Source: Vespula vulgaris
Lineage: Eukaryota; Arthropoda; Insecta; Hymenoptera; Vespidae
Direction: 5' to 3'
NCBI RefSeq assembly: GCF_905475345.1
Contig: NC_066596.1
Coordinates: 2,783,001-2,847,000 of the forward strand
Length of the DNA: 64,000 bases
Made by a program: the position numbers and the translations under genes. Positions 1-12,082 of this stretch are shown piece after piece; position 1 is the first letter of the stretch, and each line of letters starts with the position of its first letter. The notes beneath the pieces are model-generated. The model saw nothing but the letters and a program-made list of their open reading frames with translations, had not been told where the DNA came from and searched no databases.

Positions 1-1
1 T

Positions 2-2410
2 ACGTCGTCTCGTCGGAATGAAAAAGATGAAACGATTACGAAAATAAATCGACAGGCACAAGGGAGACAGAGATCACGTGATAGAGTTAAAGATCCAACT
101 AGATACTCCTCATCGGCCTTGACGTCGTCCTCTTCGTCACGACGAGCGTCTCCATTGATTATCGATAATATCGATCGTACCAATTCCGTGACGATGATGT
201 CGTCGTCGTCATCGAGAACAAACGAGGATGATTTACCAAGAAAAGGTGAGGTTCAAAGGCGCGTAGACGAATGGTTGAATCAAGCCCAATTACAAAGTTC
301 GATTAATAAGCGCGATAAACCATTAACCAGATCAAACAGTACCGCCGAACGACGTACTACCCAAAGAAGATGTCGTCAAGATCCAAGATCAAGGTCTATC
401 GATGAGTCAACCGATCGTGCAAACAATGGCGGCCCTAGTGGAGCAGCAGGTGTTAGCGTTGCTGGTGGTAGTACGTCGAGTTACGACGATCTAACGCGAA
501 CGAATAAAGAATCATCCGAACCATCATCCATGACTAATATTTTATTTAACAAAGGTACATACAAAGATTATCTTTTGATAAAGAACAAAAGCAGACAGCA
601 GGATTATGGATTTTTAGCATCGAACGGAGTCAACAGAAGGGATATCAGTCCGAATACGTCAACTTCTAGAATACCTCAACGTGGTTCGAGTTTCAAACGT
701 ACGACTATAGAACCGAAGGATACTAAATTATCTAATTCGAATTATACCGATAACAATGGATTATCATCCGTGTCGGTTTTATCTAGAAAGTCGTCCTTCA
801 AGAGATCTTATTTAAACGAGTATCATATTGATCGTAACAACGTTGCAACGTCGGTCGGTGTATCTTCGTTAATGAAAAATAACGACGAGGATAATAACGG
901 AGTTCGTTCGATAATAGATGACGAAAGAAGTAGTAAAAGAATCGACGAAGATTGGATCGTGAAAATAAAGAAAGACGGTGAAAAAGTTAGACTCGATTGT
1001 TCGGTCAAAAAGGATGAAACGTTCGATGAAACTTTGCCGAACGTTGTCCATTCTAAATCGAATCACGTGATGGTTGGTAAAAGGGATAATATTACGAGGA
1101 ATGATTGCGAGGATAAGGGTAATCTCGTTAGCGTACAAGTACGTTTACCATCCTCTCAAGGTCAAATAGATTGGAGAAAACTAAATCCAAGGAAAGCACC
1201 GATACTACCTAGGAAGGACAGTGGTTCTCATCTAAGGAATCAATGCAATATTACGTTTAACGAGGCCGCTACGACAAGATCATCCACGTTCAAGCCTAAC
1301 GATCGTAATTGCGTGAAATCTGTTAAATTATTGAAAAAGGATAATACGTGTGATAACGTGAAATATATTTTCTCGTCGTCATCGTCCTCCTCCTCCTCTT
1401 TGGTATCGTCGTCTAATCACGTAGAAAAGATTTACGAACGTACTTTGGAACCCCAAGTGATTTATGCTGACGATCTACGTTCGATCCTTCGGCCATCTTT
1501 ACGCATATCTGCTTATGGCGAACGTACGGATACGTGTGAACTCGAAGAAGAAAATCTGAGAAAACGACAAAAGGAAGGAAGAAAAGAGGAGGAGGAGGAA
1601 GCAGAAGAAGAAGAAGAAGAAAAGGAGGAAGGTGAAGAAGAAAGAGGAGGAGGAGGAGGAGGAGGAGAAAGAGGAGGAGAAATCGAAGAAGAGATTTATA
1701 GTAGGATCGGTGAAACGAGACAGGAGACTCTTGAGACTATCATGGAAGACGATAGAAAAGTTGAAATTGTTCGGTGTAATAAAGGATCGGTGACCTTGGA
1801 CGATTGGAAAACTATAGATCAGATTAATTCGATCAATTCCGATGAGAAATCGTTGGATACGATGATGTATCATCGTTTTTCGAGTAATACCAAGGTGGAT
1901 AATAATAAAATGGAGGACGAGGATATGAAAAATGATTTGATAGAGATGGACGAGGGTAATTATGATCTTGACGATCGATTGTTAATAATGAATACCGAGA
2001 AAGTTTTTTCTATTGATAATAACGAGGATGATTGTTTAATGAATAAGTTCAAGGAGGAGGAGGAGGAGGAGGATGATACGCAAGATGTTAGGTCGATGAT
2101 CGAGAACGATATGTCGATCCTATCTTCGAAGGAAAATAATGAGGACAGATCGAGCGTTATGGTGGTTAAAGAGAGTCTTCTTAAGAATTTACAATTTGAT
2201 GCTGGTTTGCCGGCGAAAGTCGAACGTCGAAGCGAGTCGAAGTGCGGCGATCAACAAGCGAACAGGTCGAAGCGGTTCGACGATCGAGTAGAACTCGTTG
2301 AGAGGGACGAGGGAAAGGGGGAAGAAGAGAAGAAGAAGACCAGAGAAGAAATGGAACACTCGAGGCTGATGGATTTGCTCAGAAATGGCGACTACGAAGC
2401 AGTCAAATTG
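2..2410 (+). CDS. Partial large coding exon of an unrecognised Ser/acidic-rich protein
   Basis: The frame is open from base 2 to the splice donor after 2410, giving 803 codons with no upstream stop in the window. The exon therefore probably begins outside it. The first in-frame ATG is at 194, but the open frame before it has the same composition, so I do not take it as the start; a TTG at 119 has no start context. Visible features are an N-terminal Ser/Arg-rich part, a helical-looking segment near residues 83-98 (EVQRRVDEWLNQAQLQ), a poly-Ser run near residues 457-473, a Glu-rich block with a Gly run near residues 514-565, a second Glu/Asp run near 681-695, and a charged C-terminal part ending LMDLLRNGDYEAVKL. 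No catalytic motif, signal peptide or membrane segment is seen. The composition suggests a mostly disordered cytoplasmic or nuclear scaffold, which is inference. The final residues weakly resemble the first helix of an ankyrin repeat. The family is unknown to me. Confidence 0.85.
1541..1695 (+). repeat. In-frame purine-rich GAA/GAG/GGA block in the exon
   Basis: A run of GAA, GAG, AGG and GGA triplets encodes a Glu-rich stretch that passes into a Gly run and back to Glu. It stays in frame with the exon. The opposite-strand open frame here (poly-Ser/Phe) is a shadow. Such tracts usually vary in length between individuals and can also act as purine-rich exonic splicing enhancers; the latter is general knowledge, not shown here. 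Confidence 0.7.
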
Positions 2411-2417
2411 GTAAGTA
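2408..2417 (+). other. 5' splice site (donor), phase 0
   Basis: TTG|GTAAGTAAC is a near-consensus donor. The exon ends with a complete Leu codon, so the intron is phase 0. Beyond it the protein-like composition stops at once and the sequence becomes T-rich. If read through, the frame ends at a TAA at 2495-2497, which is what intron retention would produce. Confidence 0.85.
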
Positions 2418-3183
2418 ACCTGAAAACTTTTCCTTTTTCTTTTTCCTTTTTTTTCTTGTATATGCAATATAATGAAACGTTAATAGAAATAATTTAATTG
2501 GATTATTAATTATTTTTTTGTAATAATTGATGTTATTTTGTTATTATTTTTTGATAATTGATATATATATAATTATATAATTTCGTTTTAATAATTAATG
2601 CATATTTTAGAATTTAATCAAATTTATTTTTAAGTATAATTTATGATTTGTTTATTGAAGTTTTAGAAAGTTATAAATATCGTTGATCTGTATAGATCAT
2701 AACAAGATAAATAATAAAATAATAAAATAAGTTTTAAACATAGATATCATAATATATGTAAGTGATAATATACAGCATTAAATATAAAAAACTTATAAGA
2801 TTATTTGAGGAAGTATGAAATAAACTGAAAATTACAATAGCTTTAATTAGTAAAATCGACGAGTTTACGTGATATTTCTCTCTTTGTCTTTCTCTTTATT
2901 ATATATCCCAATGGACAATTTAATTCGCTTGGTCGATAACTTCATCGAAAAGATACGTTTGCAGGAAAGCAATTATTATATTTCAAAATGAGTCAGAATA
3001 TTGTGCAGCATTGCAGTATGTAGTATAGTACAATTGTGCAACTAACAATATATATGTATTATATGTATATATAACTAGGTGAACCTTCCGATAATTACGA
3101 GTCGGAATTAATCGCGATACGTTTCATTTACCTCGTTATATCGATAGCATAATCGATTTTAAATCGGAAAACCAATGAGAACC

Positions 3184-3229
<46 letters not shown>

Positions 3230-4240
3230 GTATGTATGTATGTAATATTTTTCTCTCTCTCTCTCTCTCTCTTTTTGTTTTATATATATATATATTTCTA
3301 TCTCTTTTCATCGTTCTCATTTCTTAATATCCCTCTGATTGTTTTTTCTTATTAAAAAAAAAAAAAAAATAGATTAATTTTTAAACATCTTTTAATGTAT
3401 AGAAAATAATTTCTCTTTCTCTCTCCTTCTTATTCTCCTCTTTTTGTTTTTTTATTTATTTTTTCGTATTTTTCATAAACAGATTAATTATTATTACGAA
3501 AATAATAATAATGTTTAGTCGAATAACAAGTATTATATAATTTATATAATAAATTAAATGAAAAATGAAATTCCCTTCTAATCAGTAAATCATTAGAAAT
3601 AATAACATTAAAATGTAATAATATATAATTTCATATATATATGTAATAACTAATTTAGAAATTCCAAACTATTCTATTTCCTTTTATTTTTATATTCTTT
3701 TTAATATTCAGTTTTTATTAAAATAATTTATAATTATTAATTTCCCTCTCTTTCTCTCTTAATTTATTCACCTATATTTCTCTACATCAGCAGACTAAAT
3801 TTCTTTTTATTCGTTAACCAAAATAGCTATAGAAATAAATTAACAGCTAATTATCCCTTTTGCCAACACACACACATTTTCTCTCTCTCTTTCTCTCTCT
3901 CTCTTTCCCTCTATTTTGATTTCTATCTATTTTTCCCTTATTCTTCCTTTTGAATTTACGAATAGCGTTGTCAGCGGTTTCTGTTTTTCCGGTTTATATA
4001 GGATGCATTAATCGAACGAAAGAGGAAGCAATTTTGGAAGCATAAATTGTGCCGTGGTCGTCCGAAACACGGATGATCGAATTTTGGTGAACGATAAATG
4101 CCTGTATATCGTATATATCTGTATAAATACATACATACATAAATACATACATATGTATATATATATATATATATATATACATGTGTACCTAGTGTAAACG
4201 TAGGACATCTATAGTTATACATATACACATACACACAGCC

Positions 4241-4320
<80 letters not shown>

Positions 4321-4950
4321 CACGTACGTGTCCTATCGTTCGAGTTGCTGCAAATGAAATTCGATATTTTAATGCATCGTACTTTTCCAAAGAAAAGTAC
4401 AAAGCTCAAAGGATATTTGCCGATCGCAAGTCTATGAATATTCAACGACGTACTTAACAATAACTCCTTTGAGAGGATTTTCGAGTGATGCTGGTTAAAT
4501 CTTTGGCAAATAATCTTTTCGAAATTTTCTTCATTGGAAAATATGTATACGATATTTGCACGTACGTAATAACTTACTAAGGATATGCTATTAAAATATC
4601 TTCGAATGTATTGTTCCTCTAAATTATTTTTAATTATGAATCATCTTTTTTCTTTTTCTTTTCTTTCCTTCTATTTTTTTTTTTAAATTGTAGTTGAAAT
4701 TTTCTGTAGATATATTTAAAAATAATACATTCTGATATATATATTTTTCTTTTGTTCTTTTATAAATGAAAGTTCGGAACAAAAAATATAGAAAAAATAC
4801 ATGACGATTATTTGGTACATTTATATACCTAATGTTTTCTTATAATATATCGAATCTGTGAACGAGAAGACCAAAACCACCGTTCTACGAAAGATTTCCC
4901 TCAGAATGGAGCATTTCATGGTGGGCGTTAATGGGACAGATTAATAAGAG
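2418..4950. other. Putative intron, AT-rich with TA and CATA microsatellites
   Basis: No coding signal. There is an uninterrupted (TA)n at 3186-3226 followed by (TGTA)n, a CT tract at 3252-3271, a compound (ACAT)n at 4241-4268 running into (AT)n at 4267-4319, and a smaller CATA/TA cluster at 4127-4180. The open frames across 3994-4460 on the minus strand only translate these repeats. Around 4858-5060 the sequence is less repetitive, without splice-bounded open frames. Confidence 0.6.
4267..4319. repeat. (AT)n microsatellite, one of the longest in the window
   Basis: About 26 perfect AT units, preceded by seven ACAT units from 4241. The compound ACAT-to-AT structure is typical of microsatellite drift. 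Confidence 0.95.
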
Positions 4951-5114
4951 GTTTTTCACGAGGTGAGCACGCTCCCATACCAACTGGACCAGCACTATGC
5001 CGTTATTTCTCGCTCAATTAAGAGCTCAATTAAGTCCGAGGGTCCTGTCGACCGCAGTCGTTCGATAAAACGTTTTGAGAGTAAGAGAGATAGAAACAAA
5101 GACACAGACAGAGA

Positions 5115-5170
<56 letters not shown>

Positions 5171-6193
5171 TGAAAAAGATGTCCTTGATACTCCGAAATT
5201 TTTGGTGTTTTTAACAAAATTTCTTTCCTTTTTTCTTCCAATTTTTTTTCTCGTTCCATAATCTCGTCCTTCAATTTTTCTTCGAATCCCTTTTTTTCTT
5301 TTTCCATTTTTCTCTTATTTTCGTTTTGATGTAGAAATTATACAAGGATCTTTTCTTTCTTCGGTTGTTTAAAATTTTTTCTCTCTTTCTATCTGTATTT
5401 TTTCTATTCTTTCTTTTTTACTTTGTTACATGTTTCTCCATTTAATTAAGATCCGTGATCTGTTTCTCCAATTTTCTTTCTTCTATTTTACATATTTTTA
5501 TAAATTTTATTATATTATATATGTATGTATATTTTTTCTTTTTTTTAATATAAATTATATAGGAAATTTCTCTTTTCTTTTTTATGGTATCTCTATCCAT
5601 TAATTATTCTTTTTAATATTTTCTTTTATCTTTTTATTTTTTTTACGAAAAAGATAGAAGACCGAAGATCCCCTTCTTATTTCCATTTTATCTTTTTTGA
5701 ATTATTAAAATGATCCTTTTTAGAATAGGTAACAGATCTTCTTTTTTTTAAATATCTTACACTCTTCTTTTTCTAATTCACTTTATTCCTTTTTACATAA
5801 TATTTCCAACATCTATACATATTTAATCACATGGAACTTGTAAATCAATTATAAAACATTATTTCAATTTATTAAAAATAAACTGACTGATCATAGAAAT
5901 AAGATCATTTTATTTAAAATAGATATTCATGAAAATAAAAATAGAAAAAGAAAATAATAATAATACTAATAATAATATAAAGTTAGAGCAATAATCATTT
6001 AAAACAAATATTCACAAAAGAGTGATAGACGTAACAAAATAATATAGAATTCACTAATAATGAAACCTATACAAAATCTTTTCAGAGTACAGTTAGTCTC
6101 AATCGTAAGTACTTGCCAAAGGCTATAAAGTGTTAACACGTGCGTGAATAGCTTCTAAAGAGTAAGTATTACAGAGAGAAAAAGAGAGAAAGA

Positions 6194-6227
<34 letters not shown>

Positions 6228-6720
6228 CATACATACATACATCATACATACATACATACATACATATATAAATACATACAAACATATATATATATGTATA
6301 TATATATAAAGCATTATTTAGATATCTACTCGACATTACAAAAGGGATGACACCGTCAGTCGACCACTCCTATCATAGCTCGAGTGTTCACCTGCCATGT
6401 AAAAAACATTTTAGTGTAGGTGTATGTATATTTGTGAGAAAGAAATAGAGAGAGAGAGAGAGAGAGAAGCTGCCTGTCGGATATACCTTTTCAATGGGGA
6501 CACAGGCAGCACGTTCGAACGATCCATCGAACGACCCGTCGAACTTTGCCACGGACGATGAAAGAATCGAAAGGGTGGCATGCCACGTCTATTCTTTCTT
6601 CCTCTCTTTCCCGTTATACACGGATCACAGAGCTTCGTGCAAAATCGTGACTACCAGTGAATTCTCCTTCCATAAAATTTTTTTCTTTTTCTTTTTTTTC
6701 TTCTTTATTTTTTTTCTTCT

Positions 6721-6755
<35 letters not shown>

Positions 6756-6785
6756 CGTCTCACTTTTCTTTCTCTGTTTGCAACC
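4951..6785. other. Putative intron, GA tract then T-rich DNA and CATA repeat
   Basis: Holds (AG)n at 5122-5161, a T-rich low-complexity stretch from about 5200 to 5820, a (CATA)n block at 6198-6264 and (AG)n at 6448-6467. From 6480 to 6660 lies a more complex, CpG-containing patch whose open frame (6494-6814) degrades into a poly-Phe/Ser/Leu run. It includes two close copies of a TCGAACGA-type motif (6513-6545). I see no gene. Confidence 0.55.
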
Positions 6786-7345
6786 CCTATCGGTATTCGT
6801 TAGAAACTATCTGATCGTGAGAATGCTTTTTCCTTTTTTTTTTCTTTCTTAATTTAATGATCGAGAACCTCAAATAATGATCGAGAACATTAAATATAGC
6901 AAAAGTAAAGTATTATACTGATAGTGTTCGAAAAAGAATCTTTTTCGCGAAGGGATTTTATTACTCTTCTTAAGATTTTTTCATGTCCTATCGATATTCG
7001 TTAGAAACGATTTGATTATGTAAATAAAATTTATTTCTTTTTCCTTCTGTTTGCTCGAAATTGACGATCGACGGACATAAAATATTTTAAGAGGTGTGAA
7101 TATTTTCTTTGAAAAGGAATTTTATTTCTTGAAATTGTTAAAAACCTTTCAAGATTCTTTTTCTTTTCTTTTTTCATATTTTTTCGATTATTAGATTAGG
7201 AATAAGAAAATATATTTAATGTAAATATTTAATCTTTTTTCTTTTTTTTAATTTGACGATCGAGAACTTTACAAGATATATCGAAGATAGATTTACATAT
7301 TATTTGAGGAACATAGGAATTTCATTTCTTAAAATTATAAAAGAG
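6786..7345 (+). repeat. Diverged tandem repeat, about 200 bp unit, three copies
   Basis: The copies start near 6786 (CCTATCGGTATTCGTTAG), 6987 (CCTATCGATATTCGTTAG) and about 7180 (more diverged). The same order recurs in each: an ATTCGTTAGAAAC-type block, a T-rich tract, a GACGATCGAGAAC-like block (near 6858, 7061 and 7255), then a GGAATTTTATTTCTT-like block. Spacings are about 201 and 194 bp. Confidence 0.65.
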
Positions 7346-7926
7346 ATAAATGTGACGTATGAATTTATATTAAAAATATAACAGTCTGAGGTATGCTTTA
7401 TATTGCAACACGAATACATAGAAATAAACGTAATTAAATAAGTTAGATCGTTTTTTGAAAGAGGAAAGAGGAAAGGAATTTTGTTAATTGCGAATATAAT
7501 TAAATGTCCGAAAATTTCCCATGATATTCTCTAAAATATTATATTAATTAATTCTTGTTTCGACATTCTTTTGCAAACTTGACACCTACGTTAATATAAC
7601 ATTTTAATATGAATCACTTATAATAGAATAATACAATAATAGTACAATACGATATCAATACAAAAGAGATTATTATAACATTCATATAAATGAAATAATT
7701 TCGTTTGATGTCTTAACTTTTGTTCTTTGTTTTAATAAATCGTTAACAATATATAATATATAATAATGTATGAATGAATTAAAAAAAAAAAAAAAGAGAA
7801 AAAGAGAACAATCTCGAATGTTATCAAAAGTTGTAATGATGTTCGGGTTATATATGAGAGTGGGGGCAAATAAAAAAGAAATGAAAAAAATGGAAAAAAA
7901 AAAATTGGGTAGAGATAGAGACAGAA

Positions 7927-7974
<48 letters not shown>

Positions 7975-8060
7975 GGTGTTCAAAATTAACAGTCTGATCC
8001 TCGTTAGAAACGAACCCATGGATAGGCCGGATTTTCTCTCGATCGAGAATTCGCGAATAG
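7346..8060. other. Putative intron, AT-rich, with GA tract
   Basis: AT-rich unique-looking DNA to about 7780, then a purine-rich run (7780-7970) ending in (AG)n. The open frames on both strands are translations of that run. TCGTTAGAAACGA at 8003-8015, a perfect 5+5 inverted repeat, echoes the motif of the tandem repeat just upstream. Confidence 0.55.
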
Positions 8061-8345
8061 AAGAAGAGTAGAGGAAGGACTTGGAGAAGGCAAAATGCCT
8101 CTGTTTCCCGTCACGTTGAATGGAACTCGTTCGTCGAGGTACCGATTCTGGAGAAAGACCTTATTATGTACCCTCGGGGAGTCCTGCTATCGTCGACGTT
8201 GGAACGACTGAGATAGCTATATGAACCTGAAACGAACGGAAACGATATAGAGAAGGAAGGAGAAAGAGAGAAAAAGATAGACACGAACACGGTTACAGAG
8301 ATGAGAGAAAGAGATAGAAAGGGACAGACAGACAGAAAAATGAAC

Positions 8346-8388
<43 letters not shown>

Positions 8389-8815
8389 TGATCGAGACAG
8401 AATAATAGAGAGAGAAAGAGAGAGAGAGAGAGAGACGAATGGATAGAAAAGTAAAGAGAGACGGATAGATAGAAAAGTAGAGAGAGATAGATGGATATAA
8501 AAGGAGAGTGAGAGAGAGAAAGAGCAATAGACAGAGAAGAGAGAAAGAATGATACAGAGAAAGAGACAGAGAAGCTGTGTGTGTGTTGAGAGAAAGAGAG
8601 AGAGAGTAGGCAGAGATACTGTATATGTGAGAGAGAAAAAGAAAGATAGATATATATAGACAGAGAAGCTGCATGAAAGAGAAAAAGAAAAAACATGTAA
8701 AAAAAGAGAAAGAGGGATATATGTATATACATATATATATATATATATATACATATAAAGGGAGAGAGATAAAGAGAGAGAGAGAGAAAGAGAGAGAGAA
8801 GAAAACCGGGCAAGC
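8061..8815. repeat. Long purine-biased (GA)n-rich tract
   Basis: About 750 bp in which the plus strand is mostly A and G, with many GAGA runs (for example 8345-8400, 8410-8435, 8770-8800), GATAGATA variants and one TA microsatellite near 8730-8755. Overlapping minus-strand frames of up to 227 codons encode only Ser/Leu/Phe low complexity and are artefacts. Confidence 0.85.
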
Positions 8816-10439
8816 TGCATTCTGCTTCGTAACGTCTCATCTACAGCTCGCTCCCTCTTCCCTTTCGACATATTATTATTTTCTTTTCTTCTGAATTTGT
8901 ATATTTCCTTTTCATGTTCATAATTTTGATAATTCAAAGCGTCTCCGGATAATTGTCTCACTAAAAATACGTACAATACGTTAAAATTAATTTATCGCTT
9001 CATTATCCTGCGTTTCTTGTTTTTAATGCAATGCATTCTTTTTCTTTTATTTTCTTATTTTTTTTCAGTTTGTTTCGTTTTGTTTCCTTCTTTCGTTTTT
9101 ATTTTCAATGTACGTCTCGTATTTTTTTTTTTTTTAAATCATCCATCTACAGAGATTTTTAGATCGCGTTAAAATGGCTAGGTCGAACGTGAACATTTAA
9201 CTTTCATGCTTTTTAGAGAATCGAATTGGAAGATCCATGTTGAGAGATAAAAAAAAGAAGACAGCTTATTGATTTCGAGAATAGATCTATGTATGCATTA
9301 CATAGTATACATTTTTGCCAAGTATTTTTTCCCCCTTTTATCTTTTTTTATTTATTATTTTTTTTCCATATACGTCATGTATCATAACAATATTTATTAA
9401 TAACAACATTCACGATACACCGTGTATATAGTACGTGTATATAGCATGTTAACGTTTAAGAGTATAATAGATTGGCCGATAATGGATTTACAAGAGCAAT
9501 AATGCATTGATATAATTTGTTATCAATGAAATTATTCGAAGAATTTATTTTCTTTTTTCTTTTTTTTTTATAGAATTCAAATTTCTCACGAATTTATTTT
9601 CGATTGAATTCGATTTGACTCATTCTTTATTAAAATATTTTTACTTTTAATTTAATTTCTTTCTTCTTTATTTTATTTCATTTTTATTTCTTTCTTTTTT
9701 TTTTATCATCACGTTTTCAATGTTTGACTTTTAATAATAATAATATTTTCGTACATCGTGTAACTACATTTCTTTCAAATTATTATTTTTCTTTTTCTCT
9801 ATTATTATTATTATTAATATTTTTAAATATCTCTTATATATAATAACAGATGATATTTAAATACTCTTATTTTTCTTCTACTTGATATTTCTTTTATTCG
9901 ACATATTAGATTCAATCTTTCACATCCTATATATATATATATATTTTCTTTTAGAATTCTAAAAATATATATTCTCTCTTTTTCTCTTTCTATATCATCA
10001 TTACATATATCATCACAGAATTTATATTACATCATTAAAATTATACATTTTAAAACAGATTAACATTGATACATAATTTTAAAAATCGCTATATGCTTTT
10101 GATGTTCGACTTATAATAACATTTTTGTACACCCTATATACACTTCTCACTCTCTCTCTCTTTTTCTCTTTTGAAAGAAGCAAGCTCGAAGTCGACTCGA
10201 CTCTGCTATTCAACTCATATATAGTACCGTAACCCTGGCTTTGACTCTTAGAGTAACGTTTCATATGCTCTATACACATACACACATACATCATATAATA
10301 TATATACATGTTCATATACATATGCACATATACATGCACATTAGAGTACGCTTCTCTTTCCTCTCGCGTTTTTTACTTACCGAGCTACAGATCGACGTTC
10401 GTGAGAAGGCTCATCTTCAAGACGAGAGAAAGAGAGAGA

Positions 10440-10492
<53 letters not shown>

Positions 10493-11924
10493 TGCTCCTA
10501 GCGAGACAAGCGATTTAACTTTCTATGATAGGTCTTTAATGTAGAGGAAATACTCGGTTACGTATATACGTATATGTATATATATTTGTGTGTGAATGCT
10601 ATGGGAGGGTTCTTTACGTATCTGATGATCGTGAACGGCTAGAAAAATTTCTATTCGCTAGAAACGGATTATGATTAATGATATTTGTGATATGTAATAT
10701 ATCTTTCCAATAGAATAGTATTTTATCGATTTTTTTCTATTTTTTTTTTGTTCTTATCGAGTATCAAACGATAATAATGATCCTTCGTATATAATTGATT
10801 CCAACGAATTTTTATATACGTTTAAAGAAATTAAATCACAATTTGATTAGTTTAATAATATAATTTGTTAATTTAATAAGTATATATGTGGACATTATTT
10901 TTTCATTATCGTTTTATCGGATTTGTTTCTTTTTTCATTCAATTTTATCGCGAAACTTCTTTTTATGAATTTTTACATTTAATATATATTAAATTTTAAT
11001 TTTGTTATTTTCATAAAGAAATATATTTTATATCGTTTTAATGGAATAATATCTTGTTTTTTTTTTTATTATAATGTATTAAATAATAATAGTAATTATT
11101 TTACCGAATATCTATATAATTTTTTTCATCATAATTTTAATATTTGCTATATTAAATCTCAATGTTTTACTGTTCAACATAATTTCTAATATTTATATTA
11201 AAATCGATATTAAATATTATCGAAAATTATAGTAAAAGCAAGGAGATAATCATGGATATAGATTTTTGCTAAAAAAATGAGAAAAAATTCATAAATATTT
11301 ACGAAATAATTTATATAATAAATTCAAATCGAAGAACCTTTCGAGCAATATATCGATTTCGTCGAGAACAACAAAAAAGAAAAGAGAAAAGAGAAAAGTA
11401 CAAGAAAAAAGAAAAAAAGAAAAGAGAAAGAAAAAAGAAAACGAACGAAACAAATCACAAACAACAACAACAATTCTCACCACTTTCTCTTCCATTTCAA
11501 ACCAGCAAAAACATTTTTCTAATCTTTTTCTTTTCCTTTCTACCAATATACAATACCCACTCTATTTCACAGGTGAATCGTCGAATAAATCGTCGAAAAT
11601 AAGATATCGAAGTGGTTTCCTTTATCCAAAAGCACATACGTGAACTTCGAACGAGTAAGAGAACAAGACGAGACATAGAAAAAGATAAAGAGAAAGAGAA
11701 AAAGAAAAAGAGAAGGACGATATAAAAGAGACTTATACCTTCATATATGATATATAAAAGGCTAGAGAAAGACAGAAGACAAATTCGTGTATACATAGAC
11801 GTATACATAGATAAATTCACATGAACGCGCATAGCAATACGATGATCGAGATTTCTTTCGAGAAATGTCGTGAACTAAGAAAGAGTTGAGATAAGAGGAG
11901 TTAGGATATAATAAAAAAAGAGAG

Positions 11925-11957
<33 letters not shown>

Positions 11958-12060
11958 ATGGGTGGAGGAAGTAGAGATAGAAGTCGAAGAGGAGATAGGA
12001 GGGGGATGAATAAAAAGTATCGAAAGAAGATCTCATGGAATGTTGACCTCGATAAACTAT
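8816..12060. other. Putative intron, AT-rich with short tandem repeats
   Basis: Mostly T/A-rich sequence without coding texture. A CATA/CACA cluster lies at 10270-10340, a GA tract at 10426-10488, a purine-rich run at 11360-11450, and (AG)n at 11932-11957. A more complex patch at 10180-10260 has no splice-bounded frame. The sequence near 10650 (ATTCGCTAGAAACGGATTATG) resembles the 200 bp repeat unit at 6.8-7.3 kb and may be a stray copy. Confidence 0.55.
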
Positions 12061-12082
12061 CTCTCTCTCTCTCTCTCTCTCT
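11932..12082. repeat. Facing (AG)n and (CT)n tracts
   Basis: (AG)n at 11932-11957 is followed about 100 bp later by (CT)n at 12060-12082 on the same strand. A transcript could pair the two into a GA:CU duplex of over 20 bp. Confidence 0.8.

Noticed and set aside
119..193. TTG at 119 as translation start
   Set aside because: The frame is open and of the same composition back to base 2, and TTG starts are not expected for an insect nuclear gene.
823..2467. Minus-strand open frames inside the main exon
   Set aside because: They mirror Asp/Glu/Arg codons of the plus strand as Ser/Phe/Ile-rich peptides and have no own support.
6198..6264. CATA repeat array as a CRISPR-like array
   Set aside because: It is an uninterrupted tetranucleotide microsatellite without spacers, in a eukaryotic genome.
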